Below, in pieces: positions 58,884 to 64,000 of a DNA stretch of 64,000 nt (position 1 is the first letter of the stretch; every line of letters begins with the position of its first letter). Made by a program: the position numbers and the translations under genes. This DNA is from ZC4RG17 sp036380875 (GTDB taxonomy: Bacteria > Actinomycetota > Acidimicrobiia > Spongiisociales > ZC4RG35): positions 62,001-126,000 of the forward strand of contig DASVDX010000001.1 in the NCBI GenBank assembly GCA_036380875.1, given 5' to 3'. The notes below the pieces were generated by a model. The model did not search any database and was not told the origin of the DNA. It saw only the letters and a list, made by a program, of their open reading frames with translations.

Positions 58884-59996
58884 TCAGCCGAGACGATCCA
58901 GCCGCAACTGGCGGGCGATGATCTCCCGCTGGACCTCGCTGGTCCCCTCGTAGATGCGGGGAGCACGCACGTCCCGGTAGAGGCCGGCTAGAGGGTGGGT
59001 CGACTCGAGCGCCCGGGCCCCCAGGATCTGCACGGCGCCGTCGACTGCGTACTGGGCGGTTTCGGTGGCGTACAGCTTGGCCATCGCCGCCGCTCCCTTG
59101 AGGCGCTCCCGGTCGCCTGAGTCGTAGGCCCCGGCGGCCTCGTACACGAGGAGACGCGCAGCGGCGATCCGTGTCGCCATCTCGGCGAGGCGATGGGATA
59201 CGGCCTGGAACTCGAAGATGGCCCGCCCGAATGCCTCCCGCTCCCGGGCGTGTTGGGTGGCGATGCGCAGGGCTGCCTCGGCCATCCCCACGGCGAAGGC
59301 GCCGACCGAGGGGCGAAACAGGTCGAGGGTGGCCATGGCCACGGCGAAGCCGGCGTCGACCTCACCCAGGAGGTTCTCCTCCGGCACCGGGACTCCGTCG
59401 AAGGTCAGGTGGCCGATGGGATGGGGAGAGAGCATGTCGACCGGCTCGCCGCTCAGCCCGGGGCTGTCTCCGGGAACCACGAAGGCCGACACCCCCCGGG
59501 TCCCGGCGTCGGGGGTGGTGCGGGCGAAGACGACGTAGACGTCGGCGTCGGGCGCGTTCGAGATCCACGCCTTCTCCCCGGTGAGCCGCCACCCGGGCCC
59601 GTCCCGTTCGGCGGCGAGGCTCAGTGCGGCGGCGTCGGAGCCTGCCTCCGGCTCGGTGAGGGCGAACGCCGGAACCACCTCCCCGCGGCCGACTGCCGGG
59701 ATCCAGCGGTCTCGCACCTCCGCACGGGCCGACTGGTAGATCGGGTACGACCCCAGCCCCTGCATGGCGAAAGCCGTCTCCGCCTCGGTGTTGGAGCGGG
59801 CCAGGCCCTGGCGTATCAGACACAGGTCGGTCGCCGATAGCCCTTCTGGTGGGTACAAGCGGGCCAGGAGGCCGGACTCGGCCAGGGAAGCGATCAGTCG
59901 GCGATCCACCCGGCCGCTGTGGCGGCTGACACCGGCCAGGTCGCGACCGACAGATTCGGCTTCTTTCAGCAGAGCCTCTTGCGAGGGGGTGAGCAT
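58884..59996 (-). CDS. Acyl-CoA dehydrogenase
   Basis: 370-residue FAD enzyme. Segments in order: N-terminal helical domain, the FAD/substrate strand VPAFALTEPEAGSDAAALS, GWRLTGEKAWISNAPDADVYVVFART, and the C-terminal four-helix domain with QAVSHRLAEMATRIAAARLLVYEAAGAY. The motif ILGARALESTHPLAGLYRDVRAPRIYEGTSEVQREIIARQL carries the catalytic Glu. It introduces a double bond into acyl-CoA and passes electrons to ETF. The specificity (short chain or branched) is not readable. Its ATG follows a TAGCTT -10 box by 6 nt. Confidence 0.95.
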   Translation of the reverse strand: MLTPSQEALLKEAESVGRDLAGVSRHSGRVDRRLIASLAESGLLARLYPPEGLSATDLCLIRQGLARSNTEAETAFAMQGLGSYPIYQSARAEVRDRWIPAVGRGEVVPAFALTEPEAGSDAAALSLAAERDGPGWRLTGEKAWISNAPDADVYVVFARTTPDAGTRGVSAFVVPGDSPGLSGEPVDMLSPHPIGHLTFDGVPVPEENLLGEVDAGFAVAMATLDLFRPSVGAFAVGMAEAALRIATQHAREREAFGRAIFEFQAVSHRLAEMATRIAAARLLVYEAAGAYDSGDRERLKGAAAMAKLYATETAQYAVDGAVQILGARALESTHPLAGLYRDVRAPRIYEGTSEVQREIIARQLRLDRLG

Positions 59997-60002
59997 CTCC
60001 CG

Positions 60003-60008
60003 AAGCTA
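60003..60008 (-). promoter_or_regulatory. Leaderless-type -10 box of the acyl-CoA dehydrogenase gene
   Basis: Minus-strand TAGCTT ends 6 nt before the ATG at 59996; the CGGGAG between could also act as a weak ribosome site. Confidence 0.38.
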
Positions 60009-60052
60009 ACAGCCGCCGCGGCCGGCGCGGCGACAGCCTCGGGCGGTTCCAC

Positions 60053-60058
60053 TACCTT
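60053..60058 (+). promoter_or_regulatory. Leaderless-type -10 box of the SDR operon
   Basis: TACCTT ends 6 nt before the ATG at 60065, with no ribosome-binding site. Confidence 0.42.
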
Positions 60059-60064
60059 TCCCCC

Positions 60065-60814
60065 ATGACCAGTTCCGGCTTGTGTGTAGTGACGGGAGGA
60101 AGTCGCGGCATCGGCCGGGCGATCGTCCATCGGATGGCCGCCGACGGCTACGAGGTGATCGCCACGGGCCGTGACGAAGCGGCTCTCGCTGAAACCGCCG
60201 CCAGCGCTCCTGCCCCCGTGCAGACGGCGGTGCTCGACGTCACCGACCCTTCCCAGATCGAGGAGTTCTTCGCCGGAAAGGAAGTCGACGTCCTCGTGAA
60301 CAACGCCGGGATCGCCCCCTCATCTCCCATCCACAAGGTGACTCTGGAGGAGTGGGAGCACACGATGCTCGTCAACGCCACCGGGCCGTTCCTGTGCACG
60401 AAGGCGGTGCTGCCGGGGATGAAGGAGCGCGACTACGGGCGAATCATCACCGTTGCCTCCGTCGCCTCCCACGTGGGTGGCCGCTACACCGCCGCCTACA
60501 CCGCCTCCAAGCATGCCGCGCTGGGCTTCATCCGGGTGGTGGCTGCCGAACTGGCCGGCACCGGCGTGACGGCCAACGCCGTGTGCCCCGCCTACGTGGA
60601 CACGCCGATGACCGACGCCTCCGTCGCCCGGATGGAGGAGAAGACCGGGATGGACGAGGAGCAGATCCGAAAGACGCTCGCCAACTTCACTCCGCTCGGC
60701 CGGCTCCTTCGTCCCGAGGAGATCGCCCATGCCGTTGCTTTCCTTGCCTCTCCGGACTCGTCGGCGATCAACGGCCACAGCATCATCCTCGACGGCGGCG
60801 GACTGCAGCGATGA
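60065..60814 (+). CDS. Short-chain dehydrogenase/reductase (FabG/3-hydroxyacyl-CoA dehydrogenase-like)
   Basis: 249 residues. The cofactor motif is VTGGSRGIGRAIV (TGxxxGIG) and NNAG is in VLVNNAGIAPSSP. The catalytic Ser lies in TVASVASHVG, and Tyr and Lys in YTAAYTASKHAALG. The C-terminal ..ITVTPL-like region reads AVCPAYVDTPMTDASV and ends INGHSIILDGGGLQR. Together with the enoyl-CoA hydratase that overlaps it by 4 bp, a beta-oxidation-type 3-hydroxyacyl-CoA step is likely; cyclic acids (BadH-like) are possible. First gene of a four-gene overlapping operon. Confidence 0.92.
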   Translation: MTSSGLCVVTGGSRGIGRAIVHRMAADGYEVIATGRDEAALAETAASAPAPVQTAVLDVTDPSQIEEFFAGKEVDVLVNNAGIAPSSPIHKVTLEEWEHTMLVNATGPFLCTKAVLPGMKERDYGRIITVASVASHVGGRYTAAYTASKHAALGFIRVVAAELAGTGVTANAVCPAYVDTPMTDASVARMEEKTGMDEEQIRKTLANFTPLGRLLRPEEIAHAVAFLASPDSSAINGHSIILDGGGLQR

Positions 60815-61638
60815 GCCCATTCCGCGCCTCAGCCGGGTTCACAGAGTCGTGGGACCACTTCGACTTCGCCGTCTCCGACGGGATCGCCACCATCACGTTC
60901 GATCGACCGGACCGGCTCAACGCCCTCACGTTCGACGTGTACGCCGATCTGCGTGATCTGCTGCGTGAGCTGCCCCATCGTGACGACGTCTCGGTCCTGG
61001 TCATCACCGGCAGAGGCCGGGGCTTCTGCTCCGGAGGCGACGTCGACGAGATCATCGGCGAGCTGCTGAAGATGGACTCCCGCTCGCTCCTCGACTTCAC
61101 CCGGATGACGGGAGCTGTGGTCGAGGGCCTCCGCGAGGTGCCGATCCCGGTCATCGCCGCCGTCAACGGAGTCGCCGCCGGTGCCGGAGCGGTCATCGCC
61201 CTCGCTTCCGACTTCCGCATCCTGGCCCGGTCGGCGCGATTCCATTTCCTGTTCACCAAGGTGGGCCTGGCCGGGGCCGACATGGGCTCCGCGTACCTGC
61301 TCCCCCGTGTCGTCGGGCTGGGCAGAGCCACGGAGTTGCTGATGCTGGGGGAGAGGGTCGATGCCGACCGAGCCCTCGAAATCGGCCTGGCTAGTCAGGT
61401 CGTCGACGACGAGGTCTTGCTGGAGGCTGCCGGAGCCCTCGCCACGCGCCTCGCCGAGGGTCCTACCTTCGCCTACGGAGCGACGAAGAAGCTCCTCACC
61501 GCCGAACAGGACATGAGCCTCTCCGCTGCTCTCGAGATGGAGGCAGTGACACAGGCCCTGCTCATGACCACCGAAGACCACGCCGAGTTCCACCGGGCGT
61601 TCAAAGAGAAGCGCGATCCGAATTGGAGGGGGAGATGA
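60811..61638 (+). CDS. Enoyl-CoA hydratase/isomerase family protein
   Basis: 275 residues, crotonase fold. FAVSDGIATITFDRPDRLNALTFDVYADLRDLL starts it and the first oxyanion-hole loop is ITGRGRGFCSGGDVDEI. The second loop AAVNGVAAGAGAVIALASDFRILA has Ala/Gly where the hydratase Glu pair often lies. FLFTKVGLAGADMGSAYLLPRVVGLGRATELLM follows; the missing first Glu suggests an isomerase or a variant hydratase. The ATG overlaps the SDR stop (ATGA) and the stop overlaps the next start, so the operon is translationally coupled. Confidence 0.92.
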   Translation: MSPFRASAGFTESWDHFDFAVSDGIATITFDRPDRLNALTFDVYADLRDLLRELPHRDDVSVLVITGRGRGFCSGGDVDEIIGELLKMDSRSLLDFTRMTGAVVEGLREVPIPVIAAVNGVAAGAGAVIALASDFRILARSARFHFLFTKVGLAGADMGSAYLLPRVVGLGRATELLMLGERVDADRALEIGLASQVVDDEVLLEAAGALATRLAEGPTFAYGATKKLLTAEQDMSLSAALEMEAVTQALLMTTEDHAEFHRAFKEKRDPNWRGR

Positions 61639-62183
61639 CAGCCACCGTCCACGTCATCCACGAGGGCTACGCACGTGCCGACGGAGTGGCTTCTACCGTC
61701 GGCCTGATCCGTGATGGCGACCAGGTGATCGTCGTCGACCCGGGCATGGTGGCCGACCGTGCCCTGATCCTCGATCCGATGCAGCGCCTCGGGGTGTCGC
61801 CCGATTCGGTGACCGACGTGGTGATCTCCCACCACCACCCCGACCACACCGTCAACATCGCCCTCTTCCCGCCGGTGCGGGTCCACGACCACTGGGCCAT
61901 CTACGAGGGAGACCAATGGACCGACCGCCGGGCCGAGAACGCCCAGGTCTCCCGGCATGTGCGGCTGATCGAAACGCCCGGCCACAGCCCGCAGGACCTC
62001 ACCACCCTCGTCGACACCTCCGACGGTGTCGTGGCATTCACGCATCTGTGGTGGTACGAAGGGATCGAGGGCGACCGGCGGGCCACCGACCTCGACTCGC
62101 TGCTCCGCCATCGGGAGCGGGTGCTCGAGATCGCCGATCTGATCGTGCCCGGTCACGGACCGGCTTTCGAGGTGCGCCGGTGA
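61635..62183 (+). CDS. Metallo-beta-lactamase-fold protein (MBLAC1-like)
   Basis: 182 residues with the zinc motif VISHHHPDHTVNIALFP (HxHxDH), then VHDHWAIYEGDQW and HVRLIETPGHSPQDLTTLV, and a final LIVPGHGPAFEV. The short form and the NxxLFP/VHDHW segments recall MBLAC1-type hydrolases. The substrate is unknown; a thioester such as hydroxyacyl-CoA or hydroxyacyl-glutathione-like compound would fit the operon. It starts at ATG 61635 (GGAGGGGG site), coupled by 4 bp to both neighbours. Confidence 0.88.
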   Translation: MTATVHVIHEGYARADGVASTVGLIRDGDQVIVVDPGMVADRALILDPMQRLGVSPDSVTDVVISHHHPDHTVNIALFPPVRVHDHWAIYEGDQWTDRRAENAQVSRHVRLIETPGHSPQDLTTLVDTSDGVVAFTHLWWYEGIEGDRRATDLDSLLRHRERVLEIADLIVPGHGPAFEVRR

Positions 62184-62569
62184 ACCGTCTCGTCAACCCA
62201 GAAGGCCTCCCGGAGCCGATCGGGTTCAGCCACGCCGTCGAAACCGAGGGCAGCCGCGCGCTCTACTTGGCGGGTCAGATCGGTGAGACCGGCGATGGCC
62301 ACATCGCCGACGACCTCGTGGGCCAGTTCCGCCAGGCTCTGCGCAACGTGGCCGCCTGTCTCGAGGAGGCGGGGTTCCCGATCGAGTCGGTGGTGCGGAT
62401 GGAGATCTACACCACCGACGTGGCCGCCTATCGGGAGAACCTGAAGGAACTCGGCATCGCCTACCGCGAGGTGTTCGGCCGCCACTATCCGGCCATGGCC
62501 CTGTTCGGCGTCACCGAGTTGTTCGATCCCCGGGCACTCGTCGAGGTGGTGGCCACCGCCAGTCTGTGA
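62180..62569 (+). CDS. RidA/YjgF-family enamine/imine deaminase
   Basis: 129 residues, chorismate-mutase-like trimer fold. It opens VNRLVNPEGLPEPIGFSHAVETEGSRALYLAGQIGETGDGH, the middle LVGQFRQALRNVAACLEEAGFPIESVVRMEIYTTDV is typical, and the end is YPAMALFGVTELFDPRALVEVVATASL. The catalytic Arg of true RidA (in R-x-C/V near the C-terminus) is not evident, so this may be one of the non-deaminase subgroups. It starts at GTG 62180, overlapping the MBL stop (GTGA). Last gene of the SDR operon; its stop codon lies inside an inverted repeat. Confidence 0.9.
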   Translation: MNRLVNPEGLPEPIGFSHAVETEGSRALYLAGQIGETGDGHIADDLVGQFRQALRNVAACLEEAGFPIESVVRMEIYTTDVAAYRENLKELGIAYREVFGRHYPAMALFGVTELFDPRALVEVVATASL

Positions 62570-62608
62570 AGATCCGCGCGGCGGATCGCCGAGAAAACCT
62601 TCACAGAC
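62562..62608. repeat. Nested inverted repeat between ridA-like and trpB2
   Basis: Outer arms GTCTGTGAAG (62562-62571) and CTTCACAGAC (62599-62608) are perfect over 10 bp. Inside them ATCCGC/GCGGAT (62572-62577 with 62581-62586) form a second hairpin. No T tract follows, so it is not a classical intrinsic terminator. It could protect the operon 3' end or regulate trpB2. Confidence 0.55.
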
Positions 62609-62669
62609 GGGGCTCGCCGCGGGTGGCGCTGGTAGCTTTCGCCCCCAGGCAGACCCAGAGGAGGCAGTC

Positions 62670-64000
62670 ATGGCGGACGTGACGAAGGTGCTGTTGGACG
62701 AGTCCGAGATCCCTCAGGCTTGGTACAACGTCGTCCCCGATCTGCCCGCTCCGCCGCCGCCTCCGCTGCACCCCGGCACCCTCGAGCCGCTCGGCCCCGA
62801 CGACCTCGCGCCGTTGTTCCCGATGGACCTCATCGCCCAGGAGGTCACCGGCGAGCGCTACGTCGACATCCCCGGCGAAGTCCTCGACGTCTACAAGCTG
62901 TGGAGGCCGACCCCGCTGTACCGGGCCCGGAGACTCGAGAAGGCACTGGACACGCCCGCCCGTATCTACTTCAAGTACGAAGGCACGAGTCCGGCCGGCT
63001 CGCACAAGCCCAACACCGCCGTCCCCCAGGCCTACTACAACGCCAAGGCCGGCATCAAGAAGCTCACCACCGAGACCGGCGCCGGGCAATGGGGATCGGC
63101 GCTCGCCCTGGCTACCAGCCTCTTCGGGCTCGAATGCGAGGTGTGGCAGGTCCGCGCCAGCTTCGACCAGAAGCCGTACCGGCGCCTCATGATGGAGACG
63201 TGGGGAGCGGTGGTCCACCCGTCGCCGTCCGACATCACCGAGGCAGGACGGGCCATCCTGGCGGCCGACCCCGGCAGCACCGGCAGCCTGGGGATCGCTA
63301 TCTCCGAGGCGGTAGAGGTGGCGGCGAAGAACCCCGACACCAACTACTCGCTCGGGTCGGTCCTCAACCACGTGCTCATGCACCAGACGGTGATCGGCGA
63401 AGAGGCGCTGCTCCAGATGCACAAGATCGGCGAGCAGCCCGACATCCTCATCGGCTGCACCGGCGGCGGCTCGAACTTCGGCGGCCTGTCCTTCCCGTTC
63501 CTCCGGGAGAAGCTGGCGGGGAACATGGATCCGGTGATCCGCTGCGTCGAGCCGGCGGCATGCCCCTCACTCACCAAGGGTGTCTACGCCTACGACTTCG
63601 GCGACACCGCCGGGATGACGCCGCTGATCAAGATGCACACGCTCGGCCACGACTTCATCCCCGACCCGATCCATGCCGGCGGCCTCCGCTACCACGGGAT
63701 GGCGCCTCTGATCAGCCACGTCTACGAGTTGGGACTGGTCGAGGCCGAGGCGATCGGCCAGGTGGAGTGCTTCGAGCGGGCCGTCCAGTTCGCCCGCAAC
63801 GAGGGCATCATCCCCGCCCCCGAGCCGACTCACGCCATCGCCTCCGCCGCTCGCGAGGCGGTCAAGGCGAGGGAGGCGGGCGAGGAGAAGGTGATCCTCA
63901 CCGCCCTGTGCGGCCACGGCCACTTCGACATGGCCGCCTACGACGCCTTTCTGCGGGGCGACCTCGTCGACTACGAGTACCCCGAGGAGAAAGTGGCGGA
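62670..64000 (+). CDS. trpB2: Tryptophan synthase beta chain, TrpB2 type (3' end cut by the window edge)
   Basis: 443 codons are present; family members have about 450-460. It begins MADVTKVLLDESEIPQAWYN and has the TrpB2-specific LPAPPPPPLHPGT segment. The PLP lysine is in SPAGSHKPNTA, KLTTETGAGQWGSALALA carries the catalytic Glu region, and IGCTGGGSNFGG and PEPTHAIASAAREAV bind the phosphate and substrate. TrpB2 makes tryptophan from indole and serine without obligatory TrpA. A GAGGAGG site precedes the ATG. It is not next to other trp genes, as is usual for TrpB2. Confidence 0.95.
   Translation, partial: MADVTKVLLDESEIPQAWYNVVPDLPAPPPPPLHPGTLEPLGPDDLAPLFPMDLIAQEVTGERYVDIPGEVLDVYKLWRPTPLYRARRLEKALDTPARIYFKYEGTSPAGSHKPNTAVPQAYYNAKAGIKKLTTETGAGQWGSALALATSLFGLECEVWQVRASFDQKPYRRLMMETWGAVVHPSPSDITEAGRAILAADPGSTGSLGIAISEAVEVAAKNPDTNYSLGSVLNHVLMHQTVIGEEALLQMHKIGEQPDILIGCTGGGSNFGGLSFPFLREKLAGNMDPVIRCVEPAACPSLTKGVYAYDFGDTAGMTPLIKMHTLGHDFIPDPIHAGGLRYHGMAPLISHVYELGLVEAEAIGQVECFERAVQFARNEGIIPAPEPTHAIASAAREAVKAREAGEEKVILTALCGHGHFDMAAYDAFLRGDLVDYEYPEEKVA

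Overview
The window is GC-rich (about two thirds G+C), densely coded bacterial DNA. Its gene content points to an actinobacterium, most likely class Acidimicrobiia or a relative. The supporting genes are a GuaB3-type IMP dehydrogenase directly followed by guaA, an LLM-class (F420/flavin) oxidoreductase, a LytR-CpsA-Psr wall enzyme, an actinobacterial-type HhH-GPD repair protein, a stand-alone methylmalonyl-CoA-mutase-type B12 domain, and lipoproteins with long Thr/Ala/Asp linkers. The lineage is inferred from proteins only; there is no rRNA here. No insertion sequence, prophage, CRISPR array, tRNA or rRNA was seen, and no gene-free stretch exceeds about 250 bases.

Layout. 1-10.6 kb: a peptide-type ABC importer (two permeases and a lipoprotein binding protein; the ATPases lie off the left edge), a degenerate M24 'pita-bread' enzyme, a divergent five-gene run (TauE permease, FAH-family enzyme, cupin, LLM oxidoreductase, DMT transporter) and a CocE/NonD hydrolase. 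A TTGCACGA motif recurs at the promoters, so this may be one uptake and catabolic regulon. 10.7-18.2 kb: a thioredoxin-DsbD fusion, an aromatic amino-acid decarboxylase, an LCP protein, a universal stress protein and a biotin/DMSO-sulfoxide-type molybdoenzyme. 18.2-26.3 kb: citramalate synthase (cimA) and trpS, each behind its own transcription attenuator. The cimA leader peptide carries four consecutive Ile codons and the trpS leader four consecutive Trp codons. Between them lie a solitary MetE-like zinc protein, two ArsR-SRPBCC pairs with AT-rich palindromic operators, and a collapsed MFS transporter. 26-32.9 kb: a CPBP protease, guaB3-guaA, a CheA-like hybrid kinase and a second histidine kinase. 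33-46 kb: PcrA helicase, NUDIX, DUF480, MBL, PfkB kinase, a TrpF-like protein lacking its catalytic Cys, a large LuxR-type ATPase regulator, rhodanese, transaldolase, DNA polymerase IV, an HhH-GPD protein, a B12 domain and a fungal-type cytosine deaminase. 46-55 kb: sucCD, LemA-DUF2207, a lipoprotein, an NhaA-thioredoxin fusion and a DEAD-box helicase. 55-64 kb: hutHI, acyl-CoA enzymes, an SDR-enoyl-CoA hydratase-MBL-RidA operon and a TrpB2-type tryptophan synthase beta chain cut by the right edge.

Two architectural habits run through the whole window. First, many genes start 6-10 nt after a TAnnnT -10 box and lack a Shine-Dalgarno sequence, so leaderless transcription is probably common. Both attenuator leader peptides appear to begin at the transcript 5' end in this way. 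Second, all eleven convergent gene pairs are nearly touching or overlap at their 3' ends (from a 22-bp gap to a 26-bp overlap), which leaves no room for ordinary terminators between them.
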